Part shown: piece by piece, positions 1 to 10,790 of the stretch
Position numbering within the stretch: the stretch's first letter is position 1
How the letters are laid out: each line of letters begins with the position of its first letter
NCBI RefSeq assembly: GCF_001642475.1
Contig: NW_019174018.1
Span: 62,001 to 126,000, forward strand
Source of the DNA: Fonsecaea monophora
Lineage: Eukaryota > Ascomycota > Eurotiomycetes > Chaetothyriales > Herpotrichiellaceae
Length of the DNA stretch: 64,000 nt
Reading direction: 5' to 3'
Notes under the pieces: generated by a model
Told to the model about the DNA's origin: nothing
The model's database searches: none
What the model saw: the letters and a program-made list of their open reading frames with translations, nothing else
Position numbers and translations under genes: made by a program

Positions 1-1767
1 GGGACACTAGAAAGATCGAGAACAAGGGGCTGATCAGCATCTATTTTCCCAGGTGCTGGTACCCAAGTACAAGTGTTGGAGATAGAGACCAGGAGATGCA
101 GCAGCACAGCATCACAGCATCCCACGGTTAAACGGCAAGGGAGATAGAGAGAGCCAATCACTATACATGGCGGGGTCTCGGTACGGTCAGTTGAGTTTTG
201 TACGTAAAGTCAAGATCAAAGAATGAAAATGAAAGGGGAAGGAAGATGTTGTTTCTGTTGCACTTGGCGAGGAAAATAAAATAATTACGGAGTAATAAAT
301 GGCAGCCCAACCAGATCTTGCATTGCATCATGATCTTGGACTGTCATTGGTCTCTTTTTCTCCTTGTTTCCTCACCGCAGCTTGTTCCGTCGTACACCAT
401 GATTGCAATTCAATTCCCTGCTCCCCTGCTTTTCTACACTACTAACACGACTAGGTACTCGGCAGCGGGTAGCTTCAGGTAGCTTCAGGTACCTTCTCAC
501 CAACGTTGCATTCAAAGGTACCAATCTGCACCTTGTTGTCTCCTTGCTGATGTAGCTACTTTGGTAGCCTGAGTAGCTCATCCACCTCCCAGTCTCGCCT
601 TGAGTCGCCTCACTCGCTCTAACTGCGCTTGTCTCTAGTACATCATCTATACAAGTACAAATACAAAAACATCAGCCTGGATCCCGGCCAACACTGCTCC
701 ACTCCCTCTCTTCCTCCAACCCCGGCTTAGTCCTGCAGCTACGTCCATTTCCGACGCGCCTTTACAGGATCCACCATCCACGTTGCTGGGTCTCTTTCTT
801 CCGTCCCGGATGTACAAAGCACAATGTATCAGGAACTGTGCTGAGGTCGGCTCCTCAGTTTACGAATCCATACCCATAGCGCTCTAATCGAGTCCACCCA
901 GACAAAACCACCCGCCTACCGATGGCGCACAAAGTCGAACCTGCATTTCTCGTTGGTCGCCGATCTCCTATTTACCAGACGCCTGATGCAAAGAACCTCC
1001 CCCACGCAGTCTGTACCTATTCAACTCCTTTGCACCCTCATTCACCTTATCAGGAACTTCACACATGACTAAAACCATTATCGTTCCTCCACCACATGCT
1101 ACCTGACTTACTTGGAGGTCTGGGAAGCGGCCAGACATCTAGACAAGGCCATCACCTCATATCGCGCTATCAAGATGCCGTCTGCTGCCGCTCCCGGTCC
1201 CAACTTTCCTAGCCTCCTTTCTCGGGCTCAAGTATGTCTAGGTTGGTGGTCTAGATCACCATGACTCTGGGGCCCATCTCGCCCCCCAGTCCCCACTTTA
1301 ATGGATCCTCGAAGTTGCTTTTGACAATCTCGGCCTGGATCTACAAGTACAGCAAAGATCCGCTTCGGCTTCGAGGCAATGGCCCCTTTTCTCTTCTGTT
1401 CCCATGTTGATCATGTGAAAATCTGAGGCCTGACACTTTGCCATAATGGATTGAAAATGTCATCACACCACGCCGTGAAACGTGGGGTCAATATCATGCC
1501 CGACGGTCTATTTCGTTATCAAAAACATTGGTCCTCGTCAGGCTTTCCAACTCCGGGATTGACGGTTACAGTCGGCTAATGGTTAAAAGGCATACATACT
1601 CCCAAGTAGGAAGGCGAGCTGTGCCCATGGCCTACAATACTTTATGCAATGTGCGCGCCGTCAAACCTGCATCCAGCAATTATGAATGCTTTACTAGCTC
1701 TGGTGGACTAGCCTCGATCGCGTATTCCAACGACGGTCTTTTCCTCGCCATCTGGAGATCAGCGCCT
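1..1767. other. intergenic, no gene seen
   Basis: No reading frame here has recognisable protein similarity or a credible exon structure. The right end holds the probable 3' untranslated region of the minus-strand dehydrogenase. A plus-strand open frame at 1528-1911 overlaps the last exons of that gene antisense and looks like chance. The first 900 bases contain short GGTACC/AGGTAGCTTCAGGTA-type direct repeats and otherwise unremarkable sequence. Confidence 0.6.
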
Positions 1768-3201
1768 TTATGTGCAGGTATATCTACAATCGCGAAGTCA
1801 GCAAGCCAGACAATCAAAGGAACAATGATGTGGCTGGTCGAAAGTCACATGCCAGAACCAGGAGATGAAACACAACTTACCCTCCGTCGACTCGCAGATC
1901 TGCACCGGTGACATAGCGACTGGCATCACTCAGCAGGTATACCACCGCTCCCTGAAGATCCTCTGGAGAACCCATCTTGCCGACCGGGATCAGGGATGTC
2001 CAGGTCTTGTTAAGCTCTGGGTTATCATCCAGAATCTTACGGGTCCTGTATGATTCGTTAGCTGGTCGAGGGAAACCACACAGTAACAAGTTACTTACAG
2101 AGCTGTCAACATGTAGCCAGGGCTGATACAATTCACCCGGACATGAGCGTGCGCCCATTCCACGGCCAAACTGGCGGCAAGATGCCTAACCGCCGCCTTC
2201 GCTGCATTGTACGGCGCCTGTGGTTGCGGCACATTCACAATTGAGCCAGACATGCTCCCAATCATGACAATGCTCCCGTGTGTAATGTTGCGCTCCATGA
2301 GATGCCGACCCACGGCGGTGCTGAAAAGATAAGTACCGTCGACATTGACGCCCCAAAGTTTCTTCATGCGCTCATACGGGTACGTCTCAGCAGAGAAGTT
2401 CTCTGTGAATCCTGCCGAGGTGACCAAATGGTCGATTTTGCCGTGCTCTTTGATGATCTCAGCGATGCACGCATTCACCGATTCTGGGTCCGAAACATCG
2501 GCATAGTGAGCCGTCACCTTGGGAATATAGTCGTCGGAGCCGCTGTCCGCGTTTTCCTTGGACATCATCGACATGAGTTCTGCAGCTTGCTTTTCACCTT
2601 CCTCCTCTATTGAGATTGACAGGTCAGCATGCTTATCTTCTGGGGGGTGTGGGAGATTCATCTGGCAGGGCTAGAACCTTAGAGGACCTCGGCGTCGTCT
2701 AAACAGCTCTTTCCACGAACAAGGATCCCTATGGCGGAGAAAGGTGTGTATCCAAGACTTACTATTCAGGTCAACAATAGCCAGGTCTGCTCCCGATTGA
2801 ACCAGGCCTTGACCCATGACCAGTCCGAGCCCTCGTGCACCCCCAGTCACGACTGCTGTCCTCCCCTCGAGACTGAAAGTCGGCAAAGTTCTAACATATT
2901 GTATCCCACCTCTCCCCCGCAACGGCCTGTCCCGGGGAAATTCTTCTTCTGGAGGGTATTCCACCACGATATCTCGATCTGTTCGGGCGGCGGAACCTTC
3001 ATGAGGGCCGGCCGAAGTACCGGTAGCATCGGTCGAGACTTTATGGTAGGGATCTAGTTCATCTTTTTCCAGTTGGGTGGGAGTGACTTTGAAAGAGCGG
3101 GAGGATGTGGAAGACAGAGGTCGGACGAAGGATGGAGTCGACCGCAAACGATTGAGACGAGGTATTTGCCGAAGGAGACGAAGGGCGGTAGGTGTGTTCA
3201 T
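1768..3201 (-). CDS. mitochondrial-type short-chain dehydrogenase/reductase (arabinitol/sorbose reductase-like)
   Basis: Predicted NAD(P)-dependent oxidoreductase of the classical SDR family, probably acting on a polyol or ketose. I place four exons on the minus strand: 3201-2763, 2606-2099, 2045-1881 and a 16-nt last exon 1783-1768, giving 375 aa. The frame stays open across all three introns, each with GTAAGT donors. The N-terminus (MNTPTALRLLRQIPRLNRL...) is Arg/Ser-rich like a mitochondrial presequence and is followed by an acidic linker. The cofactor motif TGGARGLG lies near residue 120, and the catalytic Ser and YNAAK (YxxxK) are in exon 2. The last exon restores the family-typical end DGGYTCT; without it the protein would stop one residue after VDGG. 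The precise substrate is not readable from sequence. Confidence 0.85.
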
Positions 3202-4834
3202 TTTGAGATTCCCCCTCTTGCTTTACTCTTTTGTACACGTTTGTTGATGCCGGACAGAATATCGAAGGGACAACCACACTATGCCAGAAATCTGTCACTT
3301 TCACTTTTAGAGATATTACTTTATAGCCAGGCGGTTAAAGGAAACGGCAGGAGAATGCGAGAGTATAGTGATTGTAAAATTGGCAACGAAAGGACAAGAA
3401 GCAGTTTGAACCAGCTTAGTATGTGTTGTGTACAGATGTTTGTGTATGGGGAGTAAATTTCCCCCTTCCAGGAAATTTTTGATTGAGATGGCAGATGAAA
3501 GATGCAGGGTCACCCAAGGTGCGTGAAGCGGAGAGTTGCAACGTCAACGTCATATGTCATTGAGGGTCCAATAATCCCCCTTGGTGCCCCTCCCCAAGCT
3601 CCCCTTGGAAGCTTCCGAGCTCTTAGCTCCACGACAGACGGACAGGGATAGGGACAGGGACCTCTCCAACTCGCAGTAGTAGTAATAATATGCGGCGAAA
3701 CATGTGCATGGCGAGACGGGGGGATTCGTCAGTCTCTTGTCCTCGTCTCGTGTGGAGTAGGAGATCAACATGGTCCTTACAATCCTAGCGAGACAAATAC
3801 GTACCCCCAACGACCCAACAACTTCAGAACCTACCTACCTACAAGCAAGCAAAGCTGCCCCCCCCCTTCTCCCCACGCTTACCGTACGCGGTGCGAGTAC
3901 ACGCATGTAGGGGAGTGATTGGCATACAAAATCCCCGACATGGATGGATAATCCAACCAACAGACGGAGTTATTGTACCTCGCAACTCGTTAGATACCTA
4001 CGTAGTAGCTCGCATTGACCTACAGACCTACTTGTACAGACCTACAGTAGCACCATAGGTACCTAAGACCAAGTAGGGTATCCCGCCGCCCTCAATGAAA
4101 CCTAATCGGCTATTTCTACTCACCCTGTCTGTGTTCCTTTAAGATCTGATTTCTTTTTTTCTCCGTTCGATCCGGTACCACCCCATTACTGATGTTCACG
4201 CGTGCCTTCATCTCCTCCACTAATGAGTAAGAGGATGATGCGTGAGTTGAGGAGCATAGCGACGATGACGGCGAGTCATAATGGGTAGATAGGATCTTCC
4301 ACACCCAACTTTCATAGCCTTGTACGCCATACATAGACCACACGCCGTACTGAGGACACCATACACCCGGAATGAATACACTAATCCCCCCATCGTCACC
4401 ACCGTGGATATATATATACAGATGGAGGATGAAGGATGGAGGATGGAGGATATGGCATAGGACATGATGTGTTCCATATACTAGGTAAGGACGTATGGAC
4501 CCTGGGGAATATGTTCAATATGCTGCGCTTTATTGTACAGTGCATGGCAAGACGAGTCTTTCGAAGAAGGGGAAAAGGGATTTATACCTACACCTCAGCC
4601 TTGCAACATTGACCGCTGACACCTACCCGGGAGCGTGAGACTTTTTATCCACTTATCTACCGGCACGTACGCCCTTGTGTGAAGCATTTTTACTGGGTTA
4701 ACGAGAACAAATTCATCTCTTCTATTCATTTCATTTCCATGTTCTATTGGGTTTGGAAAAGGTATGGCGGTGAGTGAGCTTCACTTGGGAATCTCTGATC
4801 TTATGACTACCTCAAGTGTCCTTCTCTGGCCTCG
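3202..4834. other. intergenic, low-complexity
   Basis: This spacer runs from the start of the dehydrogenase gene to the 3' end of the MARVEL-like gene. It contains CTAC/TACCTA-type short repeats near 3826 and 4010-4070, a run of nine C at about 3858, and a GGATGGAGGATG-type repeat near 4420-4450. None of the short open frames has family resemblance. The part just right of 3201 must hold the dehydrogenase promoter. Confidence 0.6.
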
Positions 4835-5398
4835 TCACGCTTTGGCACCACGTCCCCGTCTCTCCCCCCTTCTCTCCGAGACGAACCACCACGTGCCAAA
4901 CGCGGCCGTCACGAACCACAAGACCAGCCCGGCCAGGTCGAACCCGACGGCGGTCTTCATGCGCTGAATGCCGCTCTCATACTCGACCTTCTCGCCGATG
5001 TACATGGAGCCAAAGATGCCGGACAGGGTCGCGAAGAGGATGGTCAGAACCCAGTCCCACGCGAACAGCAGGGCGACGGTGCGGTAGTGGAAGAAGATGC
5101 TGGCGAGCGAGAAGATGAGCGACGTCACGGCCGCGAGCGACCCGACGGTGACGGCAAAGACCTTGAGCGCGATTAGTACCCGGACCAGTTCGGGCGGGAA
5201 GGACGTGAGTGCGTGGGTTTCGGGGTCTGTCGTACGTACCCATTTTGCGTCGGCGTACTTGTCTGCCTTGGCCGCGTTGTTCAGGTCCACCGCGTACATG
5301 CCAATCACGACGAGGGCGTCGATGAGTTGCAGGGACCGGAAGACCAGGTTGAAGATGTTGGATTTGCGCAAGGTGGCGAAGATGGTGAAGATACCCAT
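4835..5398 (-). CDS. four-transmembrane MARVEL-like membrane protein
   Basis: Small integral membrane protein, 187 aa if read straight through. Four hydrophobic segments are visible: near residues 15-37 (LVFRSLQLIDALVVIGMYAV), 74-98, 105-130 and 148-172, followed by a basic tail (ERRGERRGRGAKA). The layout is that of small fungal MARVEL-domain proteins, thought to sit in plasma-membrane or vesicle membranes; no enzymatic motif is present. The segment coding residues about 54-79 (5239-5162) looks like an unspliced 78-nt intron: it starts GTACGT, has TACTAAT shortly before the end and finishes CAAG. Removing it keeps the frame, giving 161 aa and joining helix 1 to helix 2 as ...AKWVFAVTVG. I think the spliced form is the real protein but list the full open frame as bounds. 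Confidence 0.75.
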   Translation of the reverse strand: MGIFTIFATLRKSNIFNLVFRSLQLIDALVVIGMYAVDLNNAAKADKYADAKWVRTTDPETHALTSFPPELVRVLIALKVFAVTVGSLAAVTSLIFSLASIFFHYRTVALLFAWDWVLTILFATLSGIFGSMYIGEKVEYESGIQRMKTAVGFDLAGLVLWFVTAAFGTWWFVSERRGERRGRGAKA

Positions 5399-6601
5399 GG
5401 TTTCGGAATGTCTAGGACCTGGTGTTTATCTGGATTGTGATTGCTTGGGTTCAACCTTGTGTTGTTTCTCTGTTGGATGTGATTGTGTATGAACTTACGA
5501 TCGTTGGCCTTGGATGTTGACGTTGGAAGTGTCGAGCAAGAGGGATGGATGAGAAGCTGTCTGTGTCAGAAATTTGCAGAATAGTCCAGAGATCCAAATG
5601 GTCTGGCGGAATACTTCGAGCAAATACCTTGAATCAGTCAAACAAAAGAACTGCAGTGCCTTGTCAAATCACTTCAATGGGTGTTTGTCACCTAGTGGAC
5701 TAAAACCTGGCAGTGACACAAGCCGGCTTTGTTCGTTCTTTGCCTGTGGTTTGTGTGGCCTTTTGTGCGACTGACAACGACTGACAATGGCCCTTCGCCC
5801 TTTGTAGATGGCCGGTGAATAGTCGAGTGGGAGGATCTTTGTCGTGGGATAGATGGTGCTGGCGAGGTGGTGGGGATTGGCTTCTATTCAAGAGAACTTG
5901 TTTCACGGACAAAAATTGAGTGATGATACACAGGGACATGTGCCCTTTTGTTGGGCATGAGACATCTGATACATGAAGCGCAGGAAAGAGTTGTTGATAA
6001 GTGCATAGCGTCTTGTTAGAGAAACGACCGGATTGGGAAATGCGGGATGCCAGTGGTTGCAGGCATGTGCGTCATGGCTTTGGGCAAGAATCAAGAATCT
6101 TCAGGGAGTACTCGGTAGGAGAGAATGTGCCTTGGAATTGCGGGGAATGTGGCTTGATCAACAACTCTACTGGGGGCCAAGTAAGCCACGCACTGCCACG
6201 CCTCCAATGCAGCCAGTGGCATTGGACGTTGGGCATAAGTGAATCCTGTTCCACCTCGACGCACACGCAAGCCATCCTGATGATCCTGTCCAGCTACCTC
6301 ATCTTGAGACAAAGGCGTCTTCACCAGATTAATACGAATTGAATGCTAATTTTATCTTTGGGGGAGAGGAGTATGTGCAGGCTACCTAGGGCTTGCCAGA
6401 GGGCCAGGAGTCATGCGGAAAAAGGGTGATTGTGTAGATACAGACAAGATGTCAAAATGCCACGAGAAACAAAACCGGCGCCAACGAAACGAGTGACCAG
6501 ATCAGAGTCCAATGCGATGCGAGAGAAAGACTGAACAAAGGGGAACAACAGAACAAAAGGACAGACAAGAAACACGGACCGAGCTGTCGAAAGCTCAACT
6601 G
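5399..6601. other. intergenic, no gene seen
   Basis: Region between the start of the MARVEL-like gene and the stop of the next minus-strand gene. Short frames on both strands overlap each other and carry no recognisable domain, splice-linked continuation or codon pattern. The left part is promoter and leader of the MARVEL-like gene and the right part is the 3' region of the CxxC protein. Confidence 0.6.
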
Positions 6602-8371
6602 TCATCGTGTCCCTCCGCCTCCATTAGTGCCCCCAGCCTTGTCTGTCGTCGCATTCGCCGGCCGGGTAGCAGCCTTGCTCGGAGCAGTGCCTGCAGGTGG
6701 TGCCGGCATGGGCACTGGGTCATCGTAGCCATAGTCCAAGTCATCGTCACCAAGCTGGTCCAGTGGCTGATTCTCGTATCCATGTGGAGGCATCAGTGGG
6801 CCGTTGTAGTTCGAGGCCTTGGGCGTCCCCTTTGTCTGTTTCTTTCCCTTCCTGCCCTTGAGTTTGGCTTTCTCCAATAACCGCCTCTTCTCCGCCAACC
6901 GACGCCGTTCTTTGCGGTCCTTGATCTCATATTGACGTATCAACGCATGAGGAGGTTGACCAAAGATACTCTCATACTCGCAGAATTCACAGATCCAGAT
7001 GTCTTCAGGGGCCGGCGGATGCTGCAAATTGTTGTATTCTTGTTGAAGCCGCCTCTGTCGGGCAGCCAAGGTATACACGTCTGCTCTCCTTCGGCGAGGT
7101 TTCTTGCCTTGGGCATTCGCATTTGCCGTGGCCGAAGCCGCGGCGGCAGTTTGAGAGTTTGGAAGCCCCACGCCCGTATTGGTGTGTGTCGCTTGAGTTG
7201 GTCCTTTCTGGTGTGTTGCCCCCGGACCTGAAGGACCCAAATTGTTGCGTTGTGCATACCCTGGCGAGTATAAACTCTGTTCGGGGAACGTTACTCCTTT
7301 GGCCTCGCTCTCACATGTAAAGGTAAACTGTGAACTGGTATGGGCTTGTTTGACTTGTTGATCCAAGACACCCACGTTCTCTTGACCTTTACCGAGAGGT
7401 TTCCGCAGCAGCGCTGTAGCATTGGCAATCGCGGCAGAAATAATACCTTGATCTTTGGATTCTTCGGCTTCGAAACACATTAGTCACACTCACATCCTTT
7501 TTTCCGCTATTTGATTCTTACCTTTGGCGTTAGCAGACATATTCTGGTCATATTTGGATGTACTGCTTCGAGCGTTGGAGCCATTAACCGAAACACCAAG
7601 CGGATTCCGTCCCGGTAGCTTTCTAGTGCTGCGCCCTCTCCCTGCTCCTTGCACTCCAAGGCCGGTGGGGCTTCCAGCGTGAGCAATTGTGGAATAAGAA
7701 TCGTCCGCTGAGCCGTCTCTCGTGCCACTGATACCCATATGCGCCAACTGATCCGTGACAGATGAATGATGCAGACTCAAACTGCCAGAGGTGGGAATTT
7801 TTCGCTTTTTCTTATTATTAGTGTTTTCAAACGCCTCATATCCGTCCGGCCCAGACATGGTGCCCTTGGAAGAGTATCGGTGGCGACCCGAACGGGGAGA
7901 TCGGGGGGATGACACAAAGTAGTGGCGGACGGGAACCATGCGTTCATCTTGAGAATCTAGATCATCTTCGTATTCATCGTGATGGCAGTGATGGTGGTGG
8001 TGAGGACAGTCATGATCATCGTCGTGGTCGTGGTCGTGATCTTGATCATATCCATCACTATGTTGGTGCACTAAAACTTTGCTGTCGTTGGGATAGTCAC
8101 CATTTTCTCCATAGTGGGAGTATGTCGGTAGGCTGGTCGATGGAAGCGTAGGAGGATATGTGATGGCCTCAGCGGCTTCTTGAGACAATCGGGACTTGAT
8201 GGACCGCTTGGGGAGTGGCCGAATAAGTCGCTCGGGGAAGACAGTGGAGGGAGTATCAGGGGACGAGAGGTAAGAGGTGTCTAGATCTCTATTGTTATTT
8301 TTTGCTGGGTGTGAGATCGAGGGTGGTGTCCGGGACCGCCCTGGGAGAGACATACTGTATGCCATCTTCAA
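6602..8371 (-). CDS. disordered conserved fungal protein with His/Asp tract and CxxC motif
   Basis: Two exons, 8371-7522 and 7467-6602, separated by a 54-nt intron (GTAAGA...GACTAAT...GAAG), giving 571 aa. I do not recognise a named function. The first half is Ser/Pro/Arg-rich with a proline-directed look. Around residues 101-138 there is a run very rich in His and Asp with two interspersed Cys (DHDHDHDDDHD, then PHHHHHCHHDE), a plausible metal-binding stretch. The second half has a short globular-looking core near residues 430-490: WICEFCEYESIFGQPPHAL, a CxxC with flanking aromatic residues, followed by a strongly basic helix (KDRKERRRLAEKRRLLEKAK) that could bind nucleic acid or act as a nuclear signal. 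The C-terminus is acidic then Ala/Pro/Gly-rich. A nuclear role is inference only. Confidence 0.75.
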
Positions 8372-9191
8372 GAGTCTTCCCTCCTTTTATTGAGCCTGGG
8401 CCAACAAAGATTTTCTCTGCCCCATTCAAACGCACTCTGCGGAGTTGGCGGCGAAATCTAACGGTGTTCATAAGTCAGCCAACGTTCAACAGAGATAAAA
8501 GTTGCCGCCACGGGTATTGCGTGATGTCTGAATGCCCTGATCTGGGTGATATAGAAAGAAGTGGGCGTACCAGTAAACCCGAATTATTCAGCCAAATCAG
8601 ATTGGTAGTTGGGTGTTCTCATGGAGTACGGACTCGTCTCTCTTTGAAATAGATATCCAAACGGACTGGGGTGTACGGAAGACGGAGGATAAAGGTGCCA
8701 GCTGAATGGACTCAACCGGAGAAGTGAAAAATTCTAGTGGTTGTCAAAACTGTTCAACGGTAGCTTGCACCAGCAGAAGTAGACGCAGATGGAGGTGCAG
8801 TTCGACTCCGTTCGATATCGGCTGCCAAGCCGTGCAAGCCCCAGCGTAGCCGAGTTGGAGCCTCGTCTCATCTCATCGCTCCTTTCAAACACTGTCTCAC
8901 AAATGGTTTTTGTTCGCTTGACCAGATTACAATTACCTACAATACAATAGGAGGTCCTCCAAGCCAAAGAAGCCACGTTTCATGCATTTCCCATCCTGCA
9001 CCATTTCTCTTCTTGTGCTCGTTACAGTCATGAAATTATTCCATAAGGGTACTAGGCCGTTCTTCAATTTCACTCGAAGAACCAGTAATCCTCTATCATC
9101 CTGCCCTTTAGTGATTGCCCACCATTGAGTGGATGGTTTGATCGTTGCAATTTATCCATGCTATGCCTAAAAGAATCTTTTCATCTTGCTC
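8372..9191. other. intergenic, no gene seen
   Basis: Spacer between two tandem minus-strand genes. It contains the leader and promoter of the CxxC protein gene and the 3' region of the acidic nuclear-type protein gene. No frame with family similarity was seen. Confidence 0.6.
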
Positions 9192-10313
9192 TTAATGTGT
9201 CGAACGTGTGGTGGCGGCTTTCGAGGCGACTCTCTTTGCTCGGTTGCTGGGAGTTGAGTTGGTATGGTCAACCTCGTCGAGCTCCTCCGTTGCCTTCCTT
9301 TTCTTCTCCCTTCGAGAACTGAGTTTGGGGATGTCTGGGGGTCTGTCTCGCCTCATCTCTTTTCCATTGACCATGGCCGTCGGATCATTCGAGTCAACAA
9401 CCACGGTTTCACTCGAATCTGGCGGAGAAGGTAGTTCGGCCTTGACCCGTCGCCGTTTTCGAGGTATCTCATCTTCAACCAGGACTCCCGTTTGTGAAAC
9501 TGTACCACCTGATCCCAGATCCTGGGCGCCCTGACCGTAGCCTTTCACTCTGTCGTCGTCTATTTTGCCCACAATAGCATCGCGACAGTTTGTGGCATCT
9601 GGCCCAGGGTCTCCCTTCGAACTAATGGCCTGTTCGACATGTTCTTCCCCGGAGGGTTCTTCTGCCATGCTTTCTGCTACCTCGTCGTCCTCTTCGATTT
9701 CAGCCGAAGCATCTTGATTGGTGGCATCGAAGGACGGCTGCCGCTGCACATGTTTGAGACCCATATCTGCTAGACTCATCTCATTTGCCCAACTCTCGTC
9801 GTCTTCGGCTTGTCCTGTTGATTGATTCCAGCCATTGTCCTTGATCGCGAAAACGTCCTTCCAATTCTTCATGAGAGCGACCTTCTCTTGATCATCTTTG
9901 TGGGCTGGAATCTTTTGGCCAGTTTGCTGGGCCCAAATTGTGCCCTTGATGCTACTGGTCAACAGTTTGACCTCATCCAAGCCCGAAGGGAGGACGTCGA
10001 TTGTCTCGATCAACTTCCTCTTCTTCCCCCTTCGAGAGTTCTGGGCAGCAACCAGAGTGTTTTTACCGATGGCAGGTTGAGGGATCTTTCTCAATAGCGT
10101 CGGATCATCATCCATGTAGTCGTCCGAGTAGTACTCCCAGTCGCTAAAGTATTCACTCATCTCGTTTTTAACAGCATCTTCCTCTTGATATACAGGACTG
10201 TGTACTGCATGCTCGGCCAAATCGTCGGCTAACTCTGGTGTCGGATCCGCATCCCACAGGATGTCCTCAAGATCGTCATAGGGGGAGTAGGTATAGTCTT
10301 CAAGATCGGACAT
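9192..10313 (-). CDS. acidic/basic disordered nuclear-type protein, function unknown
   Basis: Single exon of 373 aa; I do not recognise the family. The N-terminal 75 residues are very acidic and Tyr-rich (MSDLEDYTYSPYDDLEDILWD..., then YFSDWEYYSDDYMDDD). Several basic clusters look like nuclear localisation signals: RRGKKRK near residue 95, PRKRRRVK near 290 and SSRREKKRK near 340. A moderately hydrophobic stretch around residues 105-160 (LPSGLDEVKLLTSSIKGTIW, then VALMKNWKDVFAIK) may be the only conserved piece. The middle is Glu/Asp/Ser-rich and probably disordered. It lies divergently from the carboxylase gene, with 477 bp between the start codons. Chromatin or transcription involvement is possible, but only from composition. 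Confidence 0.7.
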   Translation of the reverse strand: MSDLEDYTYSPYDDLEDILWDADPTPELADDLAEHAVHSPVYQEEDAVKNEMSEYFSDWEYYSDDYMDDDPTLLRKIPQPAIGKNTLVAAQNSRRGKKRKLIETIDVLPSGLDEVKLLTSSIKGTIWAQQTGQKIPAHKDDQEKVALMKNWKDVFAIKDNGWNQSTGQAEDDESWANEMSLADMGLKHVQRQPSFDATNQDASAEIEEDDEVAESMAEEPSGEEHVEQAISSKGDPGPDATNCRDAIVGKIDDDRVKGYGQGAQDLGSGGTVSQTGVLVEDEIPRKRRRVKAELPSPPDSSETVVVDSNDPTAMVNGKEMRRDRPPDIPKLSSRREKKRKATEELDEVDHTNSTPSNRAKRVASKAATTRSTH

Positions 10314-10790
10314 CTTGAGGAAGGTGATCTTTTAATCACGTCTAGCGCTTTTCAGGACAACATGACAGGTTTCATTCACAGGACGTGGCAGAAAGAGGAA
10401 TGAGAGAGGAGAGGAGTCCAAAAGGAATTGTTATATGTTCATTGTTTGAGTCGAAGGTGAACTTTTTTCTCCCTCCTGACCTCGAGGGATTCTCAGAATG
10501 TCGTTTGAGCAATCATGCAACCGAAGACGGCGTGGTGCAGGACGGAGGACAAATGGAATCCAGTGTGACGATGCTCGGGCAGGCATTTTGGAGAAACGGC
10601 ACGCGTTTCGATCCCCACCTGAATGGCCCCCAGAGCTGAGATGCTGCCACTTCCGACGCCATGCGACGACAGCCGAGATCCTGAGAAGGGCTTCATATAC
10701 CCATTTGTCTCCCTTGATGCTACATAAACTGCCATATCCCCAGTGTCCTGCGCGTCGAAAATGTGAGCAGTCCTCCTCGCTGACTTCACC
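10314..10790. promoter_or_regulatory. divergent intergenic promoter region
   Basis: A 477-bp spacer between start codons of the minus-strand acidic protein gene and the plus-strand carboxylase gene, so it must carry both promoters. I see no strong TATA box or recognisable operator. The short frames crossing it have no similarity. Confidence 0.5.

Noticed and set aside
1528..1911. 127-codon plus-strand frame
   Set aside because: Runs antisense over the last exons of the dehydrogenase gene, has no family similarity and no splice partner.
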